Position numbers and translations under genes: made by a program. From Phycisphaerales bacterium (GTDB lineage: Bacteria; Planctomycetota; Phycisphaerae; Phycisphaerales; UBA1924): DNA of 61,623 nt. The stretch spans positions 1-61,623 of the forward strand of contig CAJPFG010000020.1 of NCBI GenBank assembly GCA_905339235.1, in the 5' to 3' direction. Within the stretch, counting starts at the first letter, position 1, and each line of letters opens with the position of its first letter. Under the pieces are notes generated by a model. That model searched no databases and was not told the origin of the DNA. It was given only the letters and a program-made list of their open reading frames with translations. Below are positions 16,140 through 25,684 of this stretch, one piece after another.

Positions 16140-18857
16140 ATGCCCTCAGTGACACTCGACGGGCGAAGTTTCATGATCGACGGCCGACGGGTGTGGCTCG
16201 TATCCGGGCGGATCCCCTATGCCCGGGTGCCGCGCGAGACGTGGGCGGAGCGCATCCACGCCGCGAAGCACCTGGGGCTGAACACCATAGAGACTCCGGT
16301 CTTCTGGAACCGGCACGAGATTCGACCGGGCAAGTTTGATTTCTCCGGGGACAACGACCTTCGAAACTTCGTGGACCTGGTGGGAAAGGCCGGGATGTAC
16401 TGCATCCTGGGTCTGGGACCGTATGTCGGCTCGGGGTGGGATCTTGGCGGACTTCCGGCGTGGCTGAGCGGCACGCCGCTGCGGACGAACAACCCGGCGT
16501 TCCTGGAATCGTGCTCGCGGTTCATCGGCGCGGTCGCGGACCAGATCAAGGGTTGGCAGGTGACCGCTCCGGGCACGGGCGGTCCGATCGTGCTGGTGCA
16601 GTGCGAGACTCACTGGACGTGCGGGCACGACCAGGTGGGCGAGGGCTACCTCGGCGAACTCACACGATACATCCGCGAATCGGGGCTCAACGTTCCGATC
16701 GTCAACTCGAACAACCTGTGGAAGAGCGTCGAGGGACAGGTGGACGGATGGTCGGCCTCCGGGCCGATGCTGGGGACGATGCGGCAACTGGTCGCGGTGC
16801 GTCCGGGGCAGCCGCGGATGGTGATCGACCTGGCGCTGGGCCGGCCGGCGGTGTGGGGTGAGGACCACGCGGACGAGCAGCCGCCGCACAGGATCGTCCG
16901 GCGGCTGGCGGAAGTGTGCGCGGGCGGGGGCCAGTTCAATCTCACCTCGTTGTGCGCGGGCACGAACTTCGGGTTCATGGGCGGTCGGCTGGGATCGGCT
17001 CCGGACGCGTTCGCCGCGACGAGCGATTCGCAGGCGTGCCTGGTGGATGACGGCGGCCGGACCGGGGCGGCGTACCGGGCGGTGCGCCGGCTGGCGCACG
17101 CGGCGTCCAGGTTCGGACGGGTTTTCTCGAACCTCGACCCGACGTTCCAGCCCATCGGCGTCGAGCCCGCGGGCGGCGAGGGCGCCTGCTCGGTGATCCA
17201 CGCTTCCGGAGCGCAGGGCGGAGTGGCGTTTGTGTTCGGCGACGAACCCGACGCGGCCAAGCCCCGCCGGAGAGTTCTGACCCTGAACCTCAGCGACGGG
17301 ACCACGCTGCCCGTGCCCGTGCAGTCCAACGGCGTGACGTGGTGCCTGTTCGGAGTGAACGTCAGCGCCAGATCCCGGGTGGACTACACGAACCTCAGCA
17401 CCCTGGGCGCGACGGGGCAGGCGCTCGTGCTGTTCGGGCCTCCGGGCGCATCGGGGATGATCTCGGTCAACGGCTCACCGGTCGAGGCGACGGTGCCCGA
17501 CGACGGTCCGCCCGTGTTGATCGAGCACGAGGGCCTCACGCTGGTCGTGCTCAACGAAGCCCAGGTGGACAGCACGTTCTTCGTCGAAAACGCGATCGTG
17601 GTCGGTGTCGCGGGCGTGAAGACCGACGGAACGCCGATCCCCGCGCCGGATTCCAAGGCCTACCTGCGGATCGGGGCGGACGGCGTGCGTCGGCAGGTGC
17701 CGGTGGAAGGCCCCGCGAAAAAGCCGCGTGTCAGCCGGCCGGCGCTTTCGGCCTGGAGCGATGCCCCGCTGGATGATTACCTGGCGGGCACCAGCCCTCG
17801 CTTCGCGGCCATCGCCGGGCCCAGCGATCTGACCTCGCTGGGCTGCGCGTACGGGTACGGCTGGTACCGCGTCACGTTCGAAAGCGACCGCGCCCGGCGC
17901 CTCCACGCGATATTCCCGTTCGCGGGCGACCGCCTGCACCTGTTCTCCGAGGGACGGTCGGTGGGCGTGGTGGGGCTTGGGCCGGGCGCCGCGCCCGACG
18001 CCGCGATTCCCGTGCAGAAGGGCGAACAGTCGCTGGTGATCCTGGCGGAGAACTTCGGCCGGTTCTGCGAGGGCGCGCAACTGGGCGAATCGAAGGGCCT
18101 GATCGGGGAAGCGTTCGAGGCGTCGCCGCTTCGGGCGCCGCGGCCGGAGATCGAGTCCGGCGTGCCGCTGGAAGTGCTTGCCTTCCGCACGCCCCTGTGG
18201 GACGTGAGCGAGGGTGACATGACCAGCCCGGACCGGGTGTCCTGGCACCTGCACCACCGCCGCAAGACCCCGGTGCTGATGACGATTTCGCATCCGCCCG
18301 AGAGCTCGCTGCTGGTCGTGAACGACAAGGTGATCGCGTTCCTGGACCGCTCGGGCCCGTCGCGCGTGCTGCTGCAGCCCGACCTGCTCGGGAAGGGCCC
18401 GGGAAGGGTGCAGATTGCGCCGCTCGCGCACGCCGACAGCGAGCAACTGCGATCGGATCTCGCCGGCTCCGTCCGCTTCGATGAGTGCGTCAGCCCGCTA
18501 TTCGAAGACGCGAAGATTTCGTTCGCGAAGTGGGAGCCGGCCCCGGCCGCGGCGTACGGCGCGGCCAGGAACCATCGGCACGCGGCGGACACGCCGCTGT
18601 GGTGGAAGGCCACGCTCTCCGGCACCTCGACCGAGGGCGCGGTATACCTGCATGCGTCGGGCATGACCAAGGGCCAGATCTTCGTCAACGGCCGCCATCT
18701 TTGCCGGTATTTCGTCGCCACGGCTTCCGGCAAGCGCGTGCCGCCCCAGGACCGGTACCTCATTCCCGCGTCGTGGCTGAAGTCCGACGGCAACAACGAA
18801 CTGGTGCTGTTCGACGAGCATGGGGCCAATCCGTCGCACGTCCGCGTGACCCGCTGA
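16140..18857 (+). CDS. GH35-like beta-galactosidase family protein with altered catalytic residues
   Basis: 905 residues, no signal peptide. Residues 1-300 follow the GH35 barrel: DGRRVWLVSGRIPYARVPRE, GLNTIETPVFWNRHE, FDFSGDNDLRNFVDLVGKAG, YVGSGWDLGGLPAWL. The acid/base motif, normally Q-x-E-N-E-Y-G, here reads Q154-C-E156-T-H158-W. The usual second Glu is His158. The nucleophile Glu aligns with Asp230 (VIDLALGRPAVWG). C-terminal beta-sandwich segments look like galactose-binding domains. It may be inactive on beta-galactosides, may act on another bond, or may bind sugar. It is divergent from the TolC gene. Confidence 0.8.
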   Translation: MPSVTLDGRSFMIDGRRVWLVSGRIPYARVPRETWAERIHAAKHLGLNTIETPVFWNRHEIRPGKFDFSGDNDLRNFVDLVGKAGMYCILGLGPYVGSGWDLGGLPAWLSGTPLRTNNPAFLESCSRFIGAVADQIKGWQVTAPGTGGPIVLVQCETHWTCGHDQVGEGYLGELTRYIRESGLNVPIVNSNNLWKSVEGQVDGWSASGPMLGTMRQLVAVRPGQPRMVIDLALGRPAVWGEDHADEQPPHRIVRRLAEVCAGGGQFNLTSLCAGTNFGFMGGRLGSAPDAFAATSDSQACLVDDGGRTGAAYRAVRRLAHAASRFGRVFSNLDPTFQPIGVEPAGGEGACSVIHASGAQGGVAFVFGDEPDAAKPRRRVLTLNLSDGTTLPVPVQSNGVTWCLFGVNVSARSRVDYTNLSTLGATGQALVLFGPPGASGMISVNGSPVEATVPDDGPPVLIEHEGLTLVVLNEAQVDSTFFVENAIVVGVAGVKTDGTPIPAPDSKAYLRIGADGVRRQVPVEGPAKKPRVSRPALSAWSDAPLDDYLAGTSPRFAAIAGPSDLTSLGCAYGYGWYRVTFESDRARRLHAIFPFAGDRLHLFSEGRSVGVVGLGPGAAPDAAIPVQKGEQSLVILAENFGRFCEGAQLGESKGLIGEAFEASPLRAPRPEIESGVPLEVLAFRTPLWDVSEGDMTSPDRVSWHLHHRRKTPVLMTISHPPESSLLVVNDKVIAFLDRSGPSRVLLQPDLLGKGPGRVQIAPLAHADSEQLRSDLAGSVRFDECVSPLFEDAKISFAKWEPAPAAAYGAARNHRHAADTPLWWKATLSGTSTEGAVYLHASGMTKGQIFVNGRHLCRYFVATASGKRVPPQDRYLIPASWLKSDGNNELVLFDEHGANPSHVRVTR

Positions 18858-18911
18858 TTCTGTCGATGTGACTTTCCGCGCGCGTTTGCATAGCGTGCCG
18901 CGGAGGTTTCC

Positions 18912-19490
18912 ATGCCTACGCGCTCCCGAAGAACCAAGGCCCCGTCGCCGGTCTCACCGCACGGGGAGGTCACTCTGTGGCAGGAGGCGGCGGCGTTCGC
19001 CGCGCGGGCGCACCGCAACCAGCACCGCAAAGACCTGCACACGCCGTACTTCTCGCACGTAGCGCGGGTGGCGATGACGGTATCGCGGGTGTTCGGCTGC
19101 GATGACGACGTGACGCTCGCCGCGGCGTTTCTGCATGACACCATCGAAGACACCACCACGGACTACGACGATCTCGAAGAGCGATTCGGCGGAGAGGTTG
19201 CGCGAATCGTGGCGAACCTGACGAAGAACATGGCGATGCCCGAGCGCGCGCGGGAGGCGGACTATCTCGGCAGGCTCGCGAAGGGATCCTGGCGGACGAC
19301 GCTGGTGAAACTGGCCGACACGTACGACAACCTGTGCGACGCGAGGAACTACCCGGAGGACAAGCGGGCGGCGCACCTGGCGAAGACGCGGGCGAAGGCG
19401 GCGCAGGTGCTGGCGCTGGCGGATCGATCGTCGGACGAGCCCGAGCGGCTGACGCGTGCGATCCGGGCGCTTCGCGCCCTGCTGGCCTAG
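18912..19490 (+). CDS. HD-domain phosphohydrolase, MESH1/SpoT hydrolase-like
   Basis: 192 residues; GGAGG 5 bases before the ATG. The HD core reads AAAFAARAHRNQHRK, PYFSHVARVA (first metal His), LAAAFLHDTIEDT (HD pair) and LVKLADTYDNLCDAR (last Asp). This order is that of ppGpp hydrolases of the RelA/SpoT and small alarmone hydrolase groups, which remove the 3' pyrophosphate. No synthetase or TGS domain is present. Substrate ppGpp is inferred; other nucleotides are possible. Its stop overlaps the convergent PDZ gene by 4 bases. Confidence 0.8.
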   Translation: MPTRSRRTKAPSPVSPHGEVTLWQEAAAFAARAHRNQHRKDLHTPYFSHVARVAMTVSRVFGCDDDVTLAAAFLHDTIEDTTTDYDDLEERFGGEVARIVANLTKNMAMPERAREADYLGRLAKGSWRTTLVKLADTYDNLCDARNYPEDKRAAHLAKTRAKAAQVLALADRSSDEPERLTRAIRALRALLA

Positions 19491-20596
19491 CGGTGCTTCT
19501 GCACTTCAGCCTGTCGCAGCAAGTCGAGTTTCTTGCGCAACGCCATCCGGGCGGAGCGATCGCTCTCGATCTGGTTCTGGATGTTCTGTCGCTGCTGAGC
19601 AGGCAGACCGGGGACGCGGAATCGGGCCTCGGAGTTGCGTATGCGGCCGCTGAGATCGGAGATCTGGGCGATCAGGTTCTCGATCTCGGGGGAAGAGCCG
19701 TCGCGAGCAAGAAAATCGGGATCCGCCATGGCCGGCACGCCTCGTGCCTCGCCCCCGCCCGCCACGCCCGCGGGGATGGTCTCGGCCCGGGCCACATTCC
19801 ATGTGCGCACGTTGCCCTGCTGCCACATCATCCGCGAACGGGCACGCTCGGTGCGAGTCAAGTCGAGCCAGCGATCGGCCGACACACCCGGATCGAGCAC
19901 GCGGGGGAGTTCCGTCGCCCGGTGACCACCTCGGCGGGCGCAGCGAAGGTCCCACGCGGCCGCGAGAACGAGATCGTCCGGCTCCATCGCGTTGCGGAGT
20001 TCGTGGAAACTTCCGAGTCTGACCTCGGCCACCCGCACTTCGCCCCGTCTCGTGAACTCGATGCTGATGATGTCTCCCGGGTCGTGCGAGAGGATGATGG
20101 CGCGGGCCTCGTTATTGAACCGGACGGGCAGCCCGTCCATGGTTCGCATGGTGTCGCCGGGCTTGAGGACTCGGGCCGCGTCGAAGTTGCCGACCGTTCC
20201 GGCGATCTCGACGCCTTCCGCCGCGTCGAATCGGGCGAAGGAGATGCCCAGGGCGCCCCGCGGCTCACCCCGGAACAAGGACAGCGCCATCTTGGTGACG
20301 CGCTCGCGCTGTTCGAGAGAGAGGCTCGAAGGCGATACTTCGGCGCCGGCGAGGAAGGACTCCAGAAGCACGAGATTGACTCGGTCGTCGGATCGCACTT
20401 GCCGGGCCGCGGCTTCGCGAACGGCCAGATCGTCGGAATCCATCGCGGCGATCCGGGAAGCGAGCCAAGTCAACCCGTCATCAGCGGCGGGTCGGCCTTC
20501 GGGTACGGGCTGGGTGTCGTGAGCGGTACAGAGCAGGGGGCCAAGCAAGGCCGCGCCTGCGATCGCGAGAGCCTGAACGACTGGGCGAGTCGCCAT
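19487..20596 (-). CDS. Exported PDZ-domain protein with C-terminal coiled coil
   Basis: 369 residues from the ATG at 20596 (GGGAGG 9 bases upstream). A signal peptide covers about residues 1-25. A helical stretch is followed by a PDZ-like domain (ALGISFARFDAAEGVEIAGT, VLKPGDTMRTMDGLPV, GDIISIEFTRRGEV). The C-terminus is a charged coiled coil (ENLIAQISDLSGRIRNSE, RMALRKKLDLLRQ). No protease domain is seen. It probably acts as an envelope scaffold or binding protein. It lies downstream of yicC on the same strand, 57 bases away. Confidence 0.7.
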   Translation of the reverse strand: MATRPVVQALAIAGAALLGPLLCTAHDTQPVPEGRPAADDGLTWLASRIAAMDSDDLAVREAAARQVRSDDRVNLVLLESFLAGAEVSPSSLSLEQRERVTKMALSLFRGEPRGALGISFARFDAAEGVEIAGTVGNFDAARVLKPGDTMRTMDGLPVRFNNEARAIILSHDPGDIISIEFTRRGEVRVAEVRLGSFHELRNAMEPDDLVLAAAWDLRCARRGGHRATELPRVLDPGVSADRWLDLTRTERARSRMMWQQGNVRTWNVARAETIPAGVAGGGEARGVPAMADPDFLARDGSSPEIENLIAQISDLSGRIRNSEARFRVPGLPAQQRQNIQNQIESDRSARMALRKKLDLLRQAEVQKHR

Positions 20597-20653
20597 TCGG
20601 ATTATCCTCCCGCGCGGAGGGCTCGGAATCAAGCCCATTAAAATAAGTATAGG

Positions 20654-21541
20654 CTATTCGAGGTTTTGCACCTGTTCCTTGATTCGGTCGATAGCGCCCT
20701 TGATCTCGACGGTGGCCCGGGAGACGGTCGCGTCGGGGCTCTTGCTCGCGATGGTATTGGCTTCGCGAAGCATCTCCTGTGCCAGGAAGTCGAGAGTTCG
20801 GCCGATGGGCTTCCCCGCGGCGGCCGCGAGCAGATCGCGGAACTGATCGAGGTGAGCCGAGAGTCGCTTGATCTCTTCGGCGATGTCGGTGCGTTCGGCG
20901 TACGACGCGATCTCACGGATGAGGTCTACGGGCTCCACTTTGAGCCCGGCCTCCTGGACCAGAACGTCGATCCTCTGGCGCAGGCGCGCTTCGTAGTCGG
21001 CGACAAGCCCCGGCGCCCGCTCGCTGACGATGGCGAGGCGTTCGGAGATGAAGGCGAGTTGTGAGCGGAGTTCATCGGCGAGCACCGCACCCTCGCGGGC
21101 CCGCATGGCGAGCAAGTTGACGCAGGCCTTGTCGAGCAGCGGCATGAACGCGGACCGCGCTTTCGCGAGGATGTCTTCTTCGTTGGCCGGCGGCTGCAAC
21201 ACGCCCGGGAGCGCCAGCAGGGCGGACAGGTCGACGGTCGTCCCCCCGCCCTCGAGTTTCACGCCCTTGAGTTGCTCGACGTACCGCGCGAGAGCCTTGG
21301 TGTTGATCTCGTAAGCCGCCTGCTCGCTCGCGTCTGTGCAGCGGGCGTTCAGCGTCACCGTGCCACGGGTGATCTGCTCTCGGAGTCTTGATTCGAACTC
21401 CGCCTCAAGGCCCTGAAACGGCTCGGCGAGCCGGATCGCCGCCTTGAAGTACTTGTTGTTCAGCGTGCGCACTTCGATGAAGTAGTGCACGCCGTCGAGC
21501 GTCGCTGAGGCGTCTCCGTACCCGGTCATGCTTCGCACCAC
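20654..21541 (-). CDS. yicC: YicC family endoribonuclease
   Basis: 295 residues, the usual family size. The start MVRSMTGYGDASATLDG is the family hallmark, so translation probably begins at the GTG at 21541, with AAGGAG upstream. DUF1732 occupies the C-terminus (AGKPIGRTLDFLAQEMLREANTIASKSPD split over two segments, then KGAIDRIKEQVQNLE). The E. coli homolog is an RNase that promotes decay of a small RNA. Transcribed 15 bases after secG, so the two are probably an operon. Confidence 0.92.
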   Translation of the reverse strand: MVRSMTGYGDASATLDGVHYFIEVRTLNNKYFKAAIRLAEPFQGLEAEFESRLREQITRGTVTLNARCTDASEQAAYEINTKALARYVEQLKGVKLEGGGTTVDLSALLALPGVLQPPANEEDILAKARSAFMPLLDKACVNLLAMRAREGAVLADELRSQLAFISERLAIVSERAPGLVADYEARLRQRIDVLVQEAGLKVEPVDLIREIASYAERTDIAEEIKRLSAHLDQFRDLLAAAAGKPIGRTLDFLAQEMLREANTIASKSPDATVSRATVEIKGAIDRIKEQVQNLE

Positions 21542-21556
21542 GCGAATCTCTCCTTC

Positions 21557-22069
21557 TCATCGCTTGGGCGCGGCCGGGGGCTCGGTTGACGGGCTGACCG
21601 GGGGCGCTGTCGCCGGTTCGGATGTCGCGGGCGGCGGGGTTCCGGGTTCGGTCGGAGTGGTCGCCGGTGCGGGCGACACGGGCGCCGGCTCGGGCGTGCC
21701 CGTCGTGGGCGGCGTCGTGCCAGAGGTGTCCGAAGTCGGCTGGCCGGAATCCGGGGAGGCCGGTTGAGTCGCGGGCGTGGCGGTCGGCCCTTGCATGATC
21801 CCCTTCGCCGCGTAGTTCAGCAAGATCGCCAGGCCGATGTACACGGCGAACACGATGATCGTGAAGACCGTCAGGGCGTCGCCGGTCTTGGCGCCGAAGG
21901 CTGTCTGGCCCGATCCCGCGCCGCCGCCGCCGAACGCGCTGGCCAGGCCGCCGCCCTGCGGCTTCTGGATGAGCACGGTCAGCACGAGCATGACGCTCAC
22001 GAGGAGGAACAGAACCGTGATGATGGCGAACATCCAGTTCGCCCATTGGAATGCGAGCGTGGGAATCAT
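21557..22069 (-). CDS. secG: Preprotein translocase subunit SecG with long Pro/Thr-rich tail
   Basis: SecG is a two-helix membrane subunit that stimulates SecYEG export. Helix one is about residues 12-32 and helix two about 66-86, with the family loop VLIQKPQGGGLASAFGG between them, followed by GAKTGDALTVFTI. Residues 96-170 are almost all Pro, Thr, Ala, Ser and Glu (TATPATQPASPDSGQPTSDT and similar), which roughly doubles the usual length. The tail should be on the far side of helix two. Upstream of yicC, 15 bases apart. Confidence 0.93.
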   Translation of the reverse strand: MIPTLAFQWANWMFAIITVLFLLVSVMLVLTVLIQKPQGGGLASAFGGGGAGSGQTAFGAKTGDALTVFTIIVFAVYIGLAILLNYAAKGIMQGPTATPATQPASPDSGQPTSDTSGTTPPTTGTPEPAPVSPAPATTPTEPGTPPPATSEPATAPPVSPSTEPPAAPKR

Positions 22070-22172
22070 GCAGACCCTTTCAGAACCAGAACAAAACCAC
22101 CCCGAGGTTTCGGGACGGATGATAGGGCTGCGATCCCATCGCGGACGGCTGGCTGGACCCGGGCCGGTCGTT

Positions 22173-22754
22173 TCAGCCCACGAGTTTGGCGAGAGTCTTG
22201 GCGACGGCCGCCCCGATGCCCTCGACGGTGTCGCGGGCCTTGGCGTCCTTGAGCGACCCGTCTTCGTTGAACGCCTCGTGGGCCTTTCCCAGTGCGAACT
22301 GCTGGGGCAGGACGATGACGCTGATATTGCCGAGGATCATGCGGAGATGCACGAGGCCGCGGAGGCCGCCGAGTACCCCCGGAGACGCGGCCACCAACCC
22401 GGCGACCTTTCCCACGAAGCAGGAGAGCGGGGGCTGACCGGGTTCGGGACGGCTGGCCCAGTCGATCGCGTTCTTGAGCACGGCGGAGACCGACGAGTTG
22501 TTTTCCGGTGAGGAAATCAGGAACCCGTGATGGTCGCGCATGAGATTCTTGAGGATCTTGCCACCCTCGGGCAGGACGATCTTTGCTTCGAGGTCCTCGT
22601 CGAAGAGAGGCAGGTTTAGATCGCGCAGGTCGAGAAAGGTGACTTCCGCCCCGGCTGTGCGGGCGCCTTGGGCCGCGATTTTGACGAGTTTTTTGTTGTA
22701 CGACCCCTCGCGGGTGCTGCCCGCGAAGGCCAGGATTTTCGGAACCAAAGCCAT
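22173..22754 (-). CDS. NADPH-dependent FMN reductase-like flavodoxin-fold protein
   Basis: 193 residues; GGGAGG lies just upstream of the ATG at 22754. The start KILAFAGSTREGSYNKKLVK is the FMN phosphate-binding loop of the NADPH-dependent FMN reductase family. It is followed by LRDLNLPLFDEDL, GFLISSPENNSSVSAVLKNAID (the flavin ring loop) and KVAGLVAASPGVLGGLRG. Such proteins reduce FMN, quinones or azo compounds with NAD(P)H. The substrate is not evident. It is on the same strand as secG, 103 bases upstream of it. Confidence 0.88.
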   Translation of the reverse strand: MALVPKILAFAGSTREGSYNKKLVKIAAQGARTAGAEVTFLDLRDLNLPLFDEDLEAKIVLPEGGKILKNLMRDHHGFLISSPENNSSVSAVLKNAIDWASRPEPGQPPLSCFVGKVAGLVAASPGVLGGLRGLVHLRMILGNISVIVLPQQFALGKAHEAFNEDGSLKDAKARDTVEGIGAAVAKTLAKLVG

Positions 22755-22827
22755 GAGCACCTCCCGATTGAGTGTACCGGGTTGGATTGGATGCCGTCGG
22801 CGGGCCGGGGGCACTGAAAAATCGCCG

Positions 22828-24291
22828 TCACGAGGGTACGGGCGCCGAAACGGCGTTCGCCGCGCCGGAGCGCATCAACGCCCGATACGCCAACTCGTAC
22901 TGCCGGCACACGACCGGGTAGTCAAACCGGGCGAGAGCACGCTCCTGCTGCCGGGCCGCGGCGGCGCCGCGTGCGGATTCATCGGCGAGCCAGTGGTCCA
23001 CCAGCGCCCAATACCGGGCGGCGTCCGGCGCCGGGATGGCGTCCAAGCCGACAAGCGTCGCGCCGATGCTTTCGGCGTGCCGGTCGCCGGCCCGCATCGC
23101 CACGACGGGCACGCCACAGCCCATCGCCTCGATCACGCTGTTGCCTCCGCCCTCGGGATACTCATTCAGGAACACGTCAGCGCACTTGATGTGCTCTCGC
23201 GGGTCCTCGGCGGGCCCCGAGAAGACACATCGCTCCGTCACGCCGCCCCCGGCTCGTTCGAACTCGGCTCGCACGCGTGAGATGTCCTCCTTCGAGATCG
23301 CACCGACACCCATCCACCAGATATCCGGGCGAGACGCGAGGAATGCCGCGAGGTCGCGGGCGAAGGTTCCGGCGAGCATTCGGCGGGCGATCGCGTTGGA
23401 GATGCTTGCGAGAACGCGGGCCTGCCCTGGCAAACCGAGAGACTCTCGCGATCGGGGGATGGAGAATACGCCGGAGCGGGCGTCTCCCCCGCTGGTCTCG
23501 ACGCCGTGAACGGCGACGCCGCGCGTGGCGAGAAAACCGGCATCGTCCCGCTCGCGCGCGGGGTTGTTGAAGATCACCGCGTCCACGCCGCGCAGGACGA
23601 GCGGAACGCCGATGTTCATCACCGCCTGCGAGGGGGCGACTCTCGCGAAGGCCATCCCGGCCTGGATCGGGCATGCCGGGCTGGCGACGAACACCGCGAG
23701 ATCGGGAGCGAGACTGCGGACGAGTTCCGCGGCCAACTCCACCCCATCGACGAACGTACCGAGTGGCGGAACGACGTGGACCGGGGCGGCGGCCCGCATC
23801 CGCGCGATGGTCACGGCGCCGATGCGCTCGCTCGGGGCCTGGGGCTGGGCCAGGAATGTCAGCGGCGGCTCGCGCCGGGTGTTTTCCTCGACGACAACGA
23901 TGACCGGATCGAACTCGGCGCGGTTGTGGAGTGTCAGGAATCGAAGCACGTTGGCGCTGGCCGCCTGCCCTTCGACTACCGAAGAGAGCACGTAGACAAC
24001 CCGTCGAGGGGAGAGCGGGGCGGCGGGCCGGGTACGCGGCCGCGTACCGCGAACTCCGGCGAGTTTGAACGCCTCTTGGTACAGGTCTCCCAGAAACGCC
24101 GCTTCGGGCGCTCCGGCGAGGAACGTCTGCTGGTGTTGCTGGATGTCCGCGATGGCCGCGGCGGCGATGGCCTCTACCGCCTTCTCCGCCCGACCGGCGG
24201 CAAGATGCCCCAGCGCCGCCTTGAGGCATCCACCCACCACGGGGGGAACGCTCGCGAGGCGCGGCCCAACGTCAAGAGTCGGCAAAGCCAT
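22828..24291 (-). CDS. Glycosyltransferase, GT-B fold
   Basis: 487 residues from the ATG at 24291; no good ribosome site, so the start is tentative. The N-terminal 90 residues are Ala-rich helices. The middle has PRRVVYVLSSVVEGQAASAN, ADIIV-like VDAVIFNN and PRSRESLGLPGQARVLASIS, which opens the donor-binding half. The C-terminal motif CADVFLNEYPEGGGNSVIEAM with GCGVPVVAMRAGD is the GT4/GT41-like sugar-nucleotide site. Acceptor is unknown. It starts 86 bases from the divergent lipoprotein gene at 24377. Confidence 0.8.
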   Translation of the reverse strand: MALPTLDVGPRLASVPPVVGGCLKAALGHLAAGRAEKAVEAIAAAAIADIQQHQQTFLAGAPEAAFLGDLYQEAFKLAGVRGTRPRTRPAAPLSPRRVVYVLSSVVEGQAASANVLRFLTLHNRAEFDPVIVVVEENTRREPPLTFLAQPQAPSERIGAVTIARMRAAAPVHVVPPLGTFVDGVELAAELVRSLAPDLAVFVASPACPIQAGMAFARVAPSQAVMNIGVPLVLRGVDAVIFNNPARERDDAGFLATRGVAVHGVETSGGDARSGVFSIPRSRESLGLPGQARVLASISNAIARRMLAGTFARDLAAFLASRPDIWWMGVGAISKEDISRVRAEFERAGGGVTERCVFSGPAEDPREHIKCADVFLNEYPEGGGNSVIEAMGCGVPVVAMRAGDRHAESIGATLVGLDAIPAPDAARYWALVDHWLADESARGAAAARQQERALARFDYPVVCRQYELAYRALMRSGAANAVSAPVPS

Positions 24292-24376
24292 GCAGATTGG
24301 ATCGGCCCGCACCCGGGCGTTACGTGAACGGCACCGATTCGAGCATTTTCTGGTACGCTTGCGGCTCGGAGGTGCC

Positions 24377-25639
24377 ATGCGACCTGTACTCGTGCCCGCC
24401 GTCCTGGTGCTCGCGTTCGTTCTGCCGGGGTGTACGCTCGGCACGGGCGGAAGCAGCCCGGGAGCGTTTCAGCCGCAGCCCCGGAACCCATGGCCGATAC
24501 CCGCGCCGCCCGCCAAACTCCCGGAGGTGACCCCCGAGTTGGTGAAGGAGGCGATCAAGTCCGGGGTCGAACGGCTGGTGGCGATGCAGGAGGGCGACCC
24601 CAGGTCGGAATGGCCGTATGAGGGCGTATACCGCGTGGCGGGCCTGATCCCGATGGGGTACCGAATCGGCGGCACGGCCATCGTGGTGCAGGCGCTCGCG
24701 AACGCTCCCGGGTACGACGAGGATGTCCCGCGCCGGCAGGCCATCGACCGCGCGGTGGCATTTATCTGCGAGAACCGCAACCACGCCACGATGAGCATCG
24801 ATGACTACGCGGGCGGGTATGACGTCCGCGGGTGGGGGTACATCGAGGCGATCTCGTGCCTGTGCCGCCTCAAGTCGCTGGGGCGCATGCCGGGGGAACG
24901 GGCGGGGGAGGCGGAGTTGGCATTGGCGTGGTATCTCGACGCGCTTCAGCGGATCGAGATACCCCAGGCCGGGGGATGGAACTATGCGCGAGCGGCGCGA
25001 GACCAGAAGGCGGCGCCGTCTCCGTTCATGACCGTGCGGGCGTTGCAGGCGCTCTTTGACGCGCAAGCCGCGGGGTTGGGTGTGAACGCGGAGGTTGTGT
25101 CGCGCGGGCTGGATGTGCTGGAAAAAGCCAGGGCGGCATCCGGGGCGGTGATTTACAGTGGGGCCGCCGATGGGCGTACGCCGCGGCGCTCGGACGGCAC
25201 GCCGGGCGCGATCGGGCGGATGACCAGCGCCGAGACCACGCTGCTGCTTGGAGGCCGCGGGCGTGAGCGCGACGTGCGAGCGTCGGTGGACGCGTTTCTC
25301 GCGAACTGGCAGTGGCTGGACCAGCGGCGAGCGAAGCCCGGCACGCACGAGGGGCCGTACGCGATCGCGCCGTACTACTTCATGTTCGCGCACCTGTACG
25401 CCGCGCAGGCCGCGGAACGCCTCTCGGCGAGCGAGCGCGCCGAGTATCGGCGGCGGGTGCGTGAGATTCTGTTTCTGTCCCGCAATGAGGACGGGACGTG
25501 GAACGATCGCGTCTTCCTGCGATCATCGGCGTACGGAACGGCCATGGCGCTGCTGGCGCTGATGCAGGAGGACATCAAGCCGACCGAGTGGTCTCCGCCG
25601 GTCGAGAAGCAGCCCGCGGCGGGCGCTCCGGGAACCTGA
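24377..25639 (+). CDS. Lipoprotein with squalene-cyclase/prenyltransferase-type repeats
   Basis: 420 residues; GGAGG 5 bases before the ATG. The lipobox is LPGC (Cys19), so it is probably anchored in a membrane. The mature protein has alpha/alpha-toroid repeats as in terpene cyclases and prenyltransferases: VERLVAMQEGDPRSEWPYEG, YDVRGWGYIEAISCLCRL, AGGWNYARAARDQ, FLSRNEDGTWNDRVF, AYGTAMALLALM. No DxDD cyclase motif is seen, so a catalytic role is not supported. It opens the eight-gene plus-strand cluster and resembles the protein at 36082-37170 in fold. Confidence 0.8.
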   Translation: MRPVLVPAVLVLAFVLPGCTLGTGGSSPGAFQPQPRNPWPIPAPPAKLPEVTPELVKEAIKSGVERLVAMQEGDPRSEWPYEGVYRVAGLIPMGYRIGGTAIVVQALANAPGYDEDVPRRQAIDRAVAFICENRNHATMSIDDYAGGYDVRGWGYIEAISCLCRLKSLGRMPGERAGEAELALAWYLDALQRIEIPQAGGWNYARAARDQKAAPSPFMTVRALQALFDAQAAGLGVNAEVVSRGLDVLEKARAASGAVIYSGAADGRTPRRSDGTPGAIGRMTSAETTLLLGGRGRERDVRASVDAFLANWQWLDQRRAKPGTHEGPYAIAPYYFMFAHLYAAQAAERLSASERAEYRRRVREILFLSRNEDGTWNDRVFLRSSAYGTAMALLALMQEDIKPTEWSPPVEKQPAAGAPGT

Positions 25640-25684
25640 ACGGGGCCAACTCGCCGGGTCGATTCCGCCGATAGCATCCTGTGC

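Noticed and set aside
15937..16155. 72-aa minus-strand ORF between the TolC and GH35 genes
   Set aside because: Basic, low-complexity translation with no ribosome site; looks like chance in the divergent gap.
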